From positions 5,384,001 to 5,448,000 of the forward strand of contig NC_019771.1 in assembly GCF_000317695.1 (NCBI RefSeq): a stretch of 64,000 bases of DNA, in the 5' to 3' direction. Of the stretch, positions 26,652 to 35,260 are shown one piece after another. The position numbers and the translations under genes are program-made. Each line of letters starts with the position of its first letter. Position 1 is the first letter of the stretch. Under the pieces are notes generated by a model, which searched no databases, was not told the origin of the DNA, and was given only the letters and a program-made list of their open reading frames with translations. This DNA is from Anabaena cylindrica PCC 7122 (GTDB lineage: Bacteria > Cyanobacteriota > Cyanobacteriia > Cyanobacteriales > Nostocaceae).

Positions 26652-27839
26652 ATGACTATAAAATTAACCACAGCAAAAATTGAAAACTTTAAAAGTTTAG
26701 GTGATATTTCTTTAAGTTTTAGAGATTTAACAATGATAGTAGGTTCTAATTCTAGTGGTAAATCTAATTCATTAGAGTCCCTGAATTTTTTTAAGCACTT
26801 GCTAGTTTCAGATTCTTTATCATTAGAAACTATTCAGACATTAGTTAGACTAGGAAAAGAAAAAATTAATTTAAAACTTATAGTAGAAGATGATGAACAC
26901 AATCAAGCTGAATATAATGTATGTTTGAAAACGAATAAAAAAAATGTGCGGATTGCTACTGAAATTTTAAAAGTCAATGAACATGAGGTAATTAAAGTTA
27001 TCAATGGTGAAGGAGAAGTACGTGATGAAGATGGACAAAATTCTCAATCATATAAATCAGATCCTGAAAGTATAGAGAGTTTAGCATTACGTTATGTTGG
27101 TAATATTGGCAATAAACCTTTTACTAAAAAATTAGCGAGCTATATTAGAGACTGGAAATTTTATAATATAGATCCTGATGATATCAGAAAATATTCTCTC
27201 TTTATGGAAAGGATAAAATTGCTTAAAACAACAGAAGATAACGATAGAATACCCAATCTTGATAATGAAGCTAGTGAAATTCAAGAGGTGTTAAATTATT
27301 GGGCTAAAAATGATAGAAATCGAATTAATGAAATTACAGAAGAACTACAAAGTTGTCTGAATATTAGCTTGAATTTAGTTGGTAAAAAAGACCCTATCGT
27401 CAACGTTTTAGAACTAGATGGTAAACAAATGCCCTTGTCAAGTATGTCAGATGGAACTTTAAGATTAATTGCTTATTTGACACTACTTTACCAGTCAGAT
27501 TCAGATATGCCAAGTCTTATTGGTATTGAAGAACCTGAAATGAATTTTCACCCAGGTATTCTTAAAGATGTTGCTTCAATTATGAAAAGACTATCTAAAA
27601 GAACTCAAGTAGTACTAACAACTCACAGTTCTCAACTGCTAGATTGCTTTTCTCCAGAAGAAATATCATCTGATATATCAATTATACTTTTAAGTCAAAA
27701 AGGTGAATTAGGAACTAGAGCCTGTTTATTAGATCAATTAGCTGAAAATCGTGATGATCTTTTAGATTGGATGACTGATTTCGGTTTAGGAAGTGCAATT
27801 TATCATAGTCACTTAATTGAGGAAATTTTAGCTAGTTAA
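26652..27839 (+). CDS. AAA family ATPase (RecF/OLD-like, AAA15 type) of a two-gene module
   Basis: 395 residues of the ABC-ATPase-like class found in OLD, RecF and PARIS AriA proteins. It starts IKLTTAKIENFKSLGDISL, the typical beta strand opening. Walker A GSNSSGKS (31-38), ABC-signature-like LSSMSDGTLRL (262-272), Walker B LIGIEEPEMNFHP (289-301), and switch His325 in LTTHSSQLLD. There is no C-terminal TOPRIM domain; instead the next gene, 1 nt later, encodes a TOPRIM-like DUF4276 protein. ATG 26652 follows AAGG; a TTG 15 nt upstream is less likely. AT-rich with Lys/Asn codon bias unlike the desaturases, suggesting acquisition. Confidence 0.88.
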   Translation: MTIKLTTAKIENFKSLGDISLSFRDLTMIVGSNSSGKSNSLESLNFFKHLLVSDSLSLETIQTLVRLGKEKINLKLIVEDDEHNQAEYNVCLKTNKKNVRIATEILKVNEHEVIKVINGEGEVRDEDGQNSQSYKSDPESIESLALRYVGNIGNKPFTKKLASYIRDWKFYNIDPDDIRKYSLFMERIKLLKTTEDNDRIPNLDNEASEIQEVLNYWAKNDRNRINEITEELQSCLNISLNLVGKKDPIVNVLELDGKQMPLSSMSDGTLRLIAYLTLLYQSDSDMPSLIGIEEPEMNFHPGILKDVASIMKRLSKRTQVVLTTHSSQLLDCFSPEEISSDISIILLSQKGELGTRACLLDQLAENRDDLLDWMTDFGLGSAIYHSHLIEEILAS

Positions 27840-27840
27840 T

Positions 27841-28554
27841 ATGCCTAGTATTCGTATTTGGACTCCTGAATCTGACTATGATAGAGATGCTGTCTGCTGT
27901 ATTTCTAGAAAAATTTCTCAATACTATGAGTGTGATTTAAAAATTGATTATGCTACTAAATCAGCTTTTAGTGAGGTAGCAAGGAAACCAGGAGGTTTAA
28001 AAAAAGCAGTAGATATCTATTTGAAAAGAGATGATTTGGTAATCTTTTTGATAGATTCAGATGGAATTCAATCTCAAACTCAAAGACGTAAGGAAAATAA
28101 TTCTTTATTGAACCAAATTCAGCAAGTAGTTCAAGCATCGGAAGGTAAAGCTAAACTAATTTTGATGGTGCAAGAATTTGAAGCTTGGTTGTTAGTAGAT
28201 TGTCTAGGAATTTGTTGTTATTTTACCGAAAAACCGGAAAATAGGTATAATCAAGACTGGATAAATTTTTCTAGACGTAAGCAACTTGGAAAAACAAATT
28301 TAATAGCAGAATCAGAATCTGGGGGTAGAGGAGCAAAAGAGTATTTAGAACAATTTTCACGAGAAATATTAATTAAGAAAAATCCTAATTTAAAGAATAA
28401 GATTAATAATCTCAAAAATATGCAATATGAAGAAAAACAATCACCCAAAGTGGCAGATTATATAGAAATTGATGATCAGAGTATTAGACGGAATGATTCT
28501 TTAGAGGAGTTTGCCAAATGTTTAAAAGATTTAGGGCTGAGAAACCAATTATGA
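27841..28554 (+). CDS. DUF4276-like (TOPRIM-fold) protein paired with AAA ATPase
   Basis: 237 residues. An early Glu10 (WTPESDYD), then LVIFLIDSDG with Asp72-x-Asp74, match the acidic Glu and DxD positions of TOPRIM nucleases. EFEAWLLVD at 112-120 is the ExEAWL-type motif of DUF4276 proteins. The start ATG lies 1 nt after the ATPase stop, so the two are translationally coupled. The ATPase plus separate TOPRIM design parallels PARIS (AriA with the DUF4435 AriB) and split OLD systems. Likely role: nuclease effector held or triggered by the ATPase during phage infection; this is an inference from architecture. Convergent with the proA-like gene. Confidence 0.8.
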   Translation: MPSIRIWTPESDYDRDAVCCISRKISQYYECDLKIDYATKSAFSEVARKPGGLKKAVDIYLKRDDLVIFLIDSDGIQSQTQRRKENNSLLNQIQQVVQASEGKAKLILMVQEFEAWLLVDCLGICCYFTEKPENRYNQDWINFSRRKQLGKTNLIAESESGGRGAKEYLEQFSREILIKKNPNLKNKINNLKNMQYEEKQSPKVADYIEIDDQSIRRNDSLEEFAKCLKDLGLRNQL

Positions 28555-28601
28555 CAAAAATTTATCTGTTTCAAGCCCCAAGTATACTTAACTTCTAATT
28601 C

Positions 28602-29867
28602 CTAAAACCTTCCATTTCCCTGGACAATGTGCTTCACTGTTGTCAAAGTCTCCAAACTAATAAATCCCCTGCGGTGTCCTTTTTGATTGGACATTCCCAA
28701 AAATACTGCGTCTCCCCGTGAGGAGTTGCGGGCAAAACGCGGGGATGCGTTGATGTAGGTGGAGGCGCTATTTACTCCTAAAGCAAATTGGCGACTTTCT
28801 TGATAGGATTCTGTGACAATGCAATCAGCATGACTGCTACTATATTGATTAATCCAAGCGATCGCACTTTCTAAGCTATCTACCAACTTAAAAGCTACTG
28901 TTTTCGTTAAATACGGCGTTCCCCATTCTCCATCTTTCGCTAACTGCAACTGGGGAAAAGCTTCTACCAATTCCGCATCTGCTTTCAGTTCAAAGCCTTT
29001 GTCCTTTAAGCTGTTCCACAACACAGACAAGGAAGATGGTAAAGCTTGACGATGAATCAGCACCTTTTCAATCGCATTTACTGGATCTGGTTCACTCTCA
29101 TGACTATCGAGAATCATCCAACGCACCATTTCCAAGCTGCTATTTAGCGACCAGTACAGGTAACAATTACCCATCGCTGATTTTAAAACTGGACAAGTTG
29201 CTTGTCTTACCACCTGCTGGATTAAGCTAGAACGTCCGTAGGGAATGACTAAGCTTAAATATTGGTCTTGAGTAACTAAATCTCGAATCGAAGTACCATG
29301 TTCAGTTGTAATTAATTCTATACAACCTGCTGGTAAACCAATATCAGTAATAGCATTTTGCAGTACTTCTGCGATCGCAGCATTGGAATGACTAGCCTCT
29401 GTACTGCCTTTGAGAATCACGCTATTACCAGTTTTAATACAAAACCCAGCTGCGATCGCACCCAAATCAGGAAAAGCCTCATAAATAAATCCAATCACAC
29501 CCAAAGGCATCAACTGGGTATAACTCTGAGAATCTTCCTGTTGATAATCGGCAGTTCTCACCCGTCGTAGCGGATCTGATAATTCCCCCAACCGTTGGAG
29601 AATCGCCACTGTATTCTCTAACCTTGAGGGAGTTAACTTCAGCCAATCCAATATTAATTCTGAAACCGCCATTTCTCGACTTGCTTCTAAATCCAACGTA
29701 TTGGCTTCGAGAATATCGTCGAATGAATATTCTAACGCCTGTGCCATTGCCAGCACAGCACGACTCCGGTCTGCCCCTTTGGTGATCCCTAACTTCAGGG
29801 AAGCTTGATAAGCGCGTTTGGCGCTGTTCATGGGTTCGGGGCAATCATCAAAAGCTTCAACGGTCAT
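28602..29867 (-). CDS. ProA-like aldehyde dehydrogenase homologue lacking the catalytic Cys
   Basis: 421 residues, clearly the gamma-glutamyl phosphate reductase (glutamate-5-semialdehyde dehydrogenase) family: QLMPLGVIGFIYEAFPD, AAGFCIKTGNSVILKGS, and NASPRFARNSS plus LTTVKHIVQG near the end. In ProA enzymes the thiohydroxamate-forming Cys sits in a PGVCNAMET-type motif. Here the matching stretch is EPDPVNAIEKVLIH, so Val263 replaces Cys; the FGLGAEIG-type loop is also altered. It is therefore probably a second, non-canonical paralogue and not a working proline enzyme. Cyanobacteria often have two proA-like genes. The start ATG at 29867 is 4 nt after the upstream gene's stop, so the pair is an operon. 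Confidence 0.8.
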   Translation of the reverse strand: MTVEAFDDCPEPMNSAKRAYQASLKLGITKGADRSRAVLAMAQALEYSFDDILEANTLDLEASREMAVSELILDWLKLTPSRLENTVAILQRLGELSDPLRRVRTADYQQEDSQSYTQLMPLGVIGFIYEAFPDLGAIAAGFCIKTGNSVILKGSTEASHSNAAIAEVLQNAITDIGLPAGCIELITTEHGTSIRDLVTQDQYLSLVIPYGRSSLIQQVVRQATCPVLKSAMGNCYLYWSLNSSLEMVRWMILDSHESEPDPVNAIEKVLIHRQALPSSLSVLWNSLKDKGFELKADAELVEAFPQLQLAKDGEWGTPYLTKTVAFKLVDSLESAIAWINQYSSSHADCIVTESYQESRQFALGVNSASTYINASPRFARNSSRGDAVFLGMSNQKGHRRGFISLETLTTVKHIVQGNGRF

Positions 29868-29871
29868 TGAG

Positions 29872-30279
29872 TTAACGTCTGTAGGTAAGCCAGACCATAA
29901 TTGCTGGCAAAATAGCCAATAGCACAGCCACTATCGCCCAAGCAATAATGCTAGAGCCATTTGCCAATCGTAGTGCTAATGGTAGCCATATAATCACTAG
30001 CACAAAAATAATGCCTAAAGCTATCGGTAGATAACTTTCTCCCAACCTGGGTTGGATCACATTCCAGCTATTCCCTGTCCAGCGCCAAGCCCTTTTATAG
30101 GGATAGGTGGTGGAAAGTTGCTCCAATCTATAGCCATTATCTTCGACAACGAATATTTGCTGACAGCGATCGCAACCAAATGCTTCTGTCAGCGTAATCG
30201 GTATTAACTGACCCCGGCGACGGCAAGGGCAGCTATACTCAGTATTGAAATCTATTTTTTCAGGTTTTTGAGATGGCAC
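29872..30279 (-). CDS. Zinc-ribbon membrane protein
   Basis: 135 residues. Cys17-x-Cys19 and Cys36-x-x-Cys39 form a probable zinc ribbon in the N-terminal third, with one pair spaced by a single residue. Two hydrophobic segments at about 83-102 and 109-131 follow. It is 4 nt upstream of the ProA-like gene and would be transcribed with it. No function known. Conserved proteins of this kind are common in cyanobacteria. Confidence 0.75.
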   Translation of the reverse strand: MPSQKPEKIDFNTEYSCPCRRRGQLIPITLTEAFGCDRCQQIFVVEDNGYRLEQLSTTYPYKRAWRWTGNSWNVIQPRLGESYLPIALGIIFVLVIIWLPLALRLANGSSIIAWAIVAVLLAILPAIMVWLTYRR

Positions 30280-30849
30280 AAGCGATATAAATAACTTGAG
30301 CGAGTTTTTCTTAACAGTTTTTGGTAGTGATTCCCTGAATTACTTCTGGGATTACTGGTTTCTAGAAATCAGCCTCATTAGCGGAGTTCTCCACAGCAGT
30401 TGCTGCCAGGAGGAAAACCTCACACTAGTTAAATGCTGCTTTCATAAGTTAATTTTAGTCGTGGTGAATATCGCCACAGTCAGGACTACTTCTAGTATAT
30501 TTCTGGCTGTCTTGAAGTCGCTATTTTTAACTTGACAAAATACCCAACCTGAAAAAATTTAGCTACACTACCTAAGTTCGGAGTTCGGAGTTCGGAGTTC
30601 GGAGACGCTACGCGAACGGAGTTATGCTTTTTAAAAGCGAGAGAATAAGGGTTTGAAACTCCTACTGGGGACGAGTTCTCCACAAATTATCTTATGTCGA
30701 ACTCAGGTACACTGATATCCTTGTCAAACTTAAATATGCTGGTGCTACGGGATAACACACCAAATTTAACTTGCCTATGTCTTTTCTGTTACTTAGGCAA
30801 AAAAGTCAGGAGTTAAAAATCTGAGTTTTACTTTGATATTAATTTTAAA
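30280..30849. other. Spacer upstream of the zinc-ribbon/ProA-like operon
   Basis: About 570 bases with no supported gene. A GGAGTTC tandem array lies at 30577-30605, followed by a GACGCTACGCGAACGG motif (30604-30619) that recurs in other spacers. Promoters of the flanking minus-strand operon must be in the left part, but none stands out. Confidence 0.45.
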
Positions 30850-30921
30850 AGCGGGTAACGCGATTCGAACGCGCGACATCAACCTTGGCAAGGTTGCGCT
30901 CTACCACTGAGCTATACCCGC
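30850..30921 (-). tRNA. tRNA-Gly(GCC)
   Basis: On the minus strand the sequence folds as a 72-nt tRNA: acceptor GCGGGTA pairing with TACCCGC, D arm GCTC...GAGC, anticodon stem CAACC/GGTTG with loop TTGCCAA (anticodon GCC, glycine), and T arm GCGCG-TTCGAAT-CGCGT. Discriminator base T; no CCA is encoded. Isolated tRNA between spacer repeats. Confidence 0.97.
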
Positions 30922-30988
30922 AACTTTCACATTAATATCAGTATCTCAGCTTTATCCCAGTTTGTCAACCCCCAAATTTATTTTTTTG

Positions 30989-31104
30989 GTAATTGGTAAT
31001 TGGTAATTGGTGATGGGTAATTGGTGATGGGTTATAGATAATAATTCTCCCCCTACTCACCTGCTCACCTGCTCACCTCTTCCCCTGCTCCCCTGCTCCC
31101 CTGC
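30989..31104. repeat. Heptamer arrays ATTGGTA and CACCTGCT/CCCCTGCT
   Basis: TAATTGG/GGTGATG units at 30989-31037 and (CTGCTCAC/CTGCTCCC)n at 31058-31104, ending just before the ribH stop codon. Confidence 0.75.
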
Positions 31105-31108
31105 CCTC

Positions 31109-31669
31109 TTAACCAACCACCTCTGAACCAACAGGATTTTGGATTGCGGCTGGTAAAGATTGGGCATTACGAGCATAGGGTTCTGCTAGGTTAGAGCGTA
31201 AATTACGCATCAGGCTGGCCATTTCTATGGCATTCATGGCATAATCCCAGCCGTGATTACTTTTAATTCCTGCTCGCTCTAATGCTTGCTGCATTGTATC
31301 CGTTGTCAAAATGCCAAAAATCACCGGGACACCAGTTTGAAAGCTCGCAGCAGCAATACCTTTAGCTACTTCAGATGATACATAATCAAAATGAGGTGTT
31401 TGTCCTTTAATTACCGCACCCAGACAAATTATGGCATCATAACGTTGGGAGAGTGCCAACTGGCGAGCTACGGTAGGAACTTCAAAACTGCCTGGAACCC
31501 AAACATAGTCTACTTGATTGCCTTGAGGATCAGGATTTATACCATGACGTTTTAGACAATCTTGACATCCTTCTACCAGTTTGAGAGTAACTAAGTCATT
31601 GAATCGACCAATCACCATTGCAAACCGCAAAGGCTCTGTTTGAGTAAAATTTCCCTCAAAAACTGCCAT
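31109..31669 (-). CDS. ribH: 6,7-dimethyl-8-ribityllumazine synthase
   Basis: Penultimate enzyme of riboflavin synthesis, joining the ribityl-pyrimidinedione to dihydroxybutanone phosphate; forms icosahedral shells. 186 residues, about 30 longer than the core because of a C-terminal extension after LMRNL rich in Asn, Ala and Pro. Motifs: RFN at 22-24, GSFEVP at 60-65, GAVIKG at 84-89, catalytic His93 in TPHFDYV, and FGILTTDT. Lies downstream of psbZ on the same strand, a neighbourhood seen in other cyanobacteria. Confidence 0.95.
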   Translation of the reverse strand: MAVFEGNFTQTEPLRFAMVIGRFNDLVTLKLVEGCQDCLKRHGINPDPQGNQVDYVWVPGSFEVPTVARQLALSQRYDAIICLGAVIKGQTPHFDYVSSEVAKGIAAASFQTGVPVIFGILTTDTMQQALERAGIKSNHGWDYAMNAIEMASLMRNLRSNLAEPYARNAQSLPAAIQNPVGSEVVG

Positions 31670-31866
31670 GACTGCCTCTTAAATTAACTATAAATTCTTA
31701 GCCAATACACTTTTCTGTGTTCAAGATAGAGGAGCAGGAAAGCACGTTCAGGAAAAAGGCATCAGGAAAAAGAAAATTTCTCTTTTTCTTCTCTAACCTT
31801 CTACGTTAACTTTTCTGCCCCTCTAGTTTTTTATGTTATGTGCTTGTGCCTGTTTGCAGCCGTCGC

Positions 31867-32055
31867 CTACACCACAAAAAAGTTTAATATACCGACTAAA
31901 AGCACTAGGACAGTCCAGACTCCAGAACCAACCCACAGCAGTTTTTTAGATTCAACCCAATTTTGAGGTGTAGCGTAAGCAACAGGTACACCAACAACTA
32001 GGACAAAAGACATCAGAACTAGAGATACTAAAGCAAATTGGAATACTAAGGTCAT
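31867..32055 (-). CDS. psbZ: Photosystem II protein Z
   Basis: 62-residue two-pass thylakoid protein at the edge of photosystem II. I start at ATG 32055 because [20 protein letters not shown] matches the invariant PsbZ N-terminus, and GGAAAG precedes it; the longer frame from 32151 adds 32 residues absent from the family. [14 protein letters not shown] between the two helices is diagnostic. A 197-nt spacer separates it from ribH. Confidence 0.96.
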   Translation of the reverse strand: MTLVFQFALVSLVLMSFVLVVGVPVAYATPQNWVESKKLLWVGSGVWTVLVLLVGILNFFVV

Positions 32056-32450
32056 TTTTTCTTTCCCCAACACAGCGATATCGTAAATTGTCCCAAGACT
32101 GTCGCTGTATGATGGACAGACTGGGTTGTTCAGTGACCCCTGTGAAGTCACTTGGTCTTCTGAACCATTAATATTTTACGTCCGGTTTGTAACAGATGAT
32201 CAATTGTCATTAGTCATTAGGCATTAGTCCATGACTTACGCAAAATTTCTCTAAACCCTCTTTCCTTCGCGCTCTTTCCTTCGGAACGCTGCGCGAACGC
32301 GTCTTTGCGGTTCATTTTTTCCTTACTTTTGCGTAATTAGTTATTAGTCATGATCTCTCCTGCTTCTTCTCCCTGCTCACTGCACTCTCCTCCTCTCCTC
32401 TCTTGACTGTCACCTGTCACCTGTCACCTGTCACCTGTCACCTATTCCCT
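32056..32450. other. psbZ upstream region and (CACCTGT)n array
   Basis: 395 bases. The psbZ promoter should be at the left. TCCTTCGGAACGCTGCGCGAACGCG at 32277-32300 is a palindromic spacer repeat, and (CACCTGT)5 at 32405-32444 runs up to the next start codon and would give a false N-terminus if an upstream ATG were used. Not coding. Confidence 0.6.
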
Positions 32451-35147
32451 ATGGATTTAATTCTTTGCCACACAACTGCTGATTTTGACGCTTTGGGGGC
32501 GGCTGTTGGGTTAACTTGTCTGCTGCCAGGTAGTAAGATTGTGCTAACTGGGGGAGCGCATCCACCTGTGAGAGATTTTTTAGCGTTGCATCGGGATGAG
32601 TATCCGCTGATTGAAAGACGTGCGGTAAATCCAGAAAAGATTCGTTCTTTGAGGGTTGTGGATACTCAACAGCGCGATCGCTTGGGTAAAGCTGCGGAAT
32701 GGTTCGATTTACCCAATGTCCAAGAAATTATAGTTTATGATCATCACCTCGGACAAGATAGCGATATTCCCACGACGCAATTATATGTTGATCAAGTGGG
32801 CGCTACGACTACCTTAATGGTGGAAGAATTACAAAAACGTCATATTTCTTTAAATTCTGCCCAAGCAACTGTGATGGCTTTGGGTATTCATGTCGATACT
32901 GGTTCGTTAACATACAGCCAATCTACACCCAGAGATGCTTTAGCGTTGGCGTGGTTGATGCAACAGGGAGCGAGTTTATCAGTAATTTCCACTTATCGTG
33001 ATCCTGGTTTATCGCCACAATTACAACAATTATTAACTCAGGCTTTAGAAACGTTAGATTATATTTGTCTACGGGGATATACTATTGCTTGGGTGACATT
33101 AAAAACAGATAACTTTGTGCCGGGGTTATCCAGTTTAGCTTCGGAATTGGTCGAATTAACAGAAATTGATGCCATATTGTTGGCAAATGAGTATGCTTTG
33201 GGTGACGATGATGAGTGGCGATTAACGGTGATTGGGCGATCACACATTTCTGGTACAAATCTCAATCTCTTATTTCAAATATTTGACGGTGGTGGACATT
33301 CTCAAGCTGCTTCCCTAAACATTCGCACAAAAGACTCACAGCCAATTTTGCAGCAACTCCTAGATGGGTTAAAAGCACAAATTCCCCATCCCCCCACAGC
33401 CAGAGATTTAATGTCTTCCCCAGTCCGCACCATTCGTCCTGAAACCACAATAGCTGAAGCACAAAGAATTTTATTGCGTTACGGTCATTCTGGTTTATCT
33501 GTCGTCAATCCTCACGGGCAATTAGTTGGTATAATTTCTCGGCGTGACTTAGATATTGCATTGCATCACGGATTTAGTCATGCACCAGTTAAAGGCTACA
33601 TGACAACCAATTTAAAAACCATCACCCCAAATACCACTTTGCCACAAATTGAGTCCTTGATGGTGACTTATGATATTGGACGTTTACCAGTATTAGAAAA
33701 TGAAAATCTCGTTGGCATTGTCACTCGTACCGATGTTTTAAGGGAATTACATCAAGTAGATGTGGTTGATGGGGAAATACAAAAAGATGGTGAAATTAAT
33801 ATTAAGCTGCCACAATTACAAAATAAATTAAATACCCAACTTTGGCAACTACTAACTACCGCATCAAAAGAAGCAGAAAAACGCGGTTGGCATCTTTATT
33901 TAGTTGGTGGTGCAGTGCGAGATTTACTATTAGCAGAAACAGAAACTGGCACTTTAATGATTAATGATATTGACTTAGTAGTTGATGGTTTTCATAAATC
34001 GGCAGATGTAGGTGCAGGTGTGGAATTAGCAAAAGCACTCCAACAAATTTATACTAATGCCCGTTTAGAAATTCATGGTGCATTTCAAACTGCTGCATTA
34101 TTGTGGCACAAAGATCCAGAATTAGACTCATTATGGATAGATATTGCCACATCTAGAACAGAATTTTATCCCTACCCAGCCGCAAATCCAGAAGTAGAAG
34201 CAAGTTCAATTCGTCAAGATTTATATCGTCGGGATTTTACTATTAATGCTATGGCATTAAGGCTAACATCTCCCCGTGCTGGTGAATTACTTGATTTTTT
34301 TGGTGGTTTAATAGATTTACAAGCAAAGCAAATTCGGACTTTACACGCTAATAGTTTTATAGAAGATCCTACTCGTATTTATCGTGGTGTTCGTTTTGCA
34401 GTGAGGTTTGGATTTGCAATTGAACAGCGGACTGAAGAATATATTCGCTATGCAATAAATAGCGGTGTTTATGACCGCACTTCCCAAGCAAATACCAAAA
34501 CACCCGCTTTGCAAACTCGGTTAAAAACAGAACTAAAACATATCCTTGAAGCCCCCTATTGGCAAGCAGCTTTAGAGTTATTAGATAATTTAGGGGCATT
34601 GCAATGTATTCATTCTAGCCTAAGCTTAGATGGTGATATTTTACAAGAATTACATTTATTAAAAATTTGTTTGCGAAAATTTGACAAACAATATAATCTA
34701 CAGCATTGGCAACTACGCTTAGAAGTATTAATAGCTCACTTAGAACCAAAATATAGAGCAAAGGTAGCTAAAAATCTACAATTAGGAGATGATAGTATTG
34801 CCAGATTAAAGACTTTATCAGAAATGCAAACTACGGTATTTACATCTCTACCAAATTTACAATCTCCCAGTCAAATTGTCAATTTACTGCGAAAATATGA
34901 TTTACAAACCTTGATTTTAATAGCTGTAAAAAGTCCTAGAAAAGTTAGACGGAAGATTTGGTATTTTTTAACTAATTTAGCCAATATACAACCTTTGTTA
35001 AATGGCAATGATTTAAAACAGTTGGGTTATAAGCCTAGTCCACTATATAAGCAAATTCTTGATGATTTACTCAGTGCTACCTTAGATGGTATTATTAAGG
35101 ACGAAGCGGAAGCACGAGAGTTTTTAGCAAGCCATTATCCTCGATAA
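32451..35147 (+). CDS. DHH/DHHA1 - CBS pair - CCA-type tRNA nucleotidyltransferase fusion
   Basis: 898 residues from ATG 32451; an upstream in-frame ATG at 32403 only adds translated heptamers. Three parts: (1) a DHH phosphoesterase, residues 1-310, with Asp11/Asp13 (TADFDALG), Asp71 (VVDTQQ), DHH at 97-99, and GGGHSQAAS in DHHA1; (2) two CBS domains, about 315-450; (3) a class II nucleotidyltransferase with LVGGAVRDLLL (from 484), NDIDLVV metal-binding Asp pair, RRDFTINAMAL, and an RNA-binding helical tail. In bacteria that split CCA addition this domain set is found in the A-adding enzyme or a poly(A) polymerase-like protein; the DHH part could be a RNase (NrnA/oligoribonuclease-like). Fusion implies tRNA 3' end repair or RNA turnover under nucleotide control. 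Confidence 0.9.
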   Translation: MDLILCHTTADFDALGAAVGLTCLLPGSKIVLTGGAHPPVRDFLALHRDEYPLIERRAVNPEKIRSLRVVDTQQRDRLGKAAEWFDLPNVQEIIVYDHHLGQDSDIPTTQLYVDQVGATTTLMVEELQKRHISLNSAQATVMALGIHVDTGSLTYSQSTPRDALALAWLMQQGASLSVISTYRDPGLSPQLQQLLTQALETLDYICLRGYTIAWVTLKTDNFVPGLSSLASELVELTEIDAILLANEYALGDDDEWRLTVIGRSHISGTNLNLLFQIFDGGGHSQAASLNIRTKDSQPILQQLLDGLKAQIPHPPTARDLMSSPVRTIRPETTIAEAQRILLRYGHSGLSVVNPHGQLVGIISRRDLDIALHHGFSHAPVKGYMTTNLKTITPNTTLPQIESLMVTYDIGRLPVLENENLVGIVTRTDVLRELHQVDVVDGEIQKDGEINIKLPQLQNKLNTQLWQLLTTASKEAEKRGWHLYLVGGAVRDLLLAETETGTLMINDIDLVVDGFHKSADVGAGVELAKALQQIYTNARLEIHGAFQTAALLWHKDPELDSLWIDIATSRTEFYPYPAANPEVEASSIRQDLYRRDFTINAMALRLTSPRAGELLDFFGGLIDLQAKQIRTLHANSFIEDPTRIYRGVRFAVRFGFAIEQRTEEYIRYAINSGVYDRTSQANTKTPALQTRLKTELKHILEAPYWQAALELLDNLGALQCIHSSLSLDGDILQELHLLKICLRKFDKQYNLQHWQLRLEVLIAHLEPKYRAKVAKNLQLGDDSIARLKTLSEMQTTVFTSLPNLQSPSQIVNLLRKYDLQTLILIAVKSPRKVRRKIWYFLTNLANIQPLLNGNDLKQLGYKPSPLYKQILDDLLSATLDGIIKDEAEAREFLASHYPR

Positions 35148-35260
35148 TTGAAACCAAAAATGTGAGGTTTATATGCAAATTCAAATATCTTAAACAATAC
35201 TAAATTTCCAAAAAATATTTCCCGTTAGCTGACTTATATACATTTCATGATTTTAAACCT

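Noticed and set aside
26186..26671. 161-codon minus-strand frame across the desB terminator
   Set aside because: It crosses a strong terminator and two better-supported plus-strand genes, and its Ser/Ile-rich translation has no motif.
26652..28554. Direct identification as PARIS
   Set aside because: The second protein has the DUF4276 ExEAWL motif rather than recognisable DUF4435 features, so only the general design is shared.
29479..29844. 121-codon frame inside the ProA-like gene
   Set aside because: Same strand, other frame, fully within a well-supported gene; composition is a shadow of it.
30577..30605. GGAGTTC array as a regulatory site
   Set aside because: It is a simple tandem heptamer far from any start codon.
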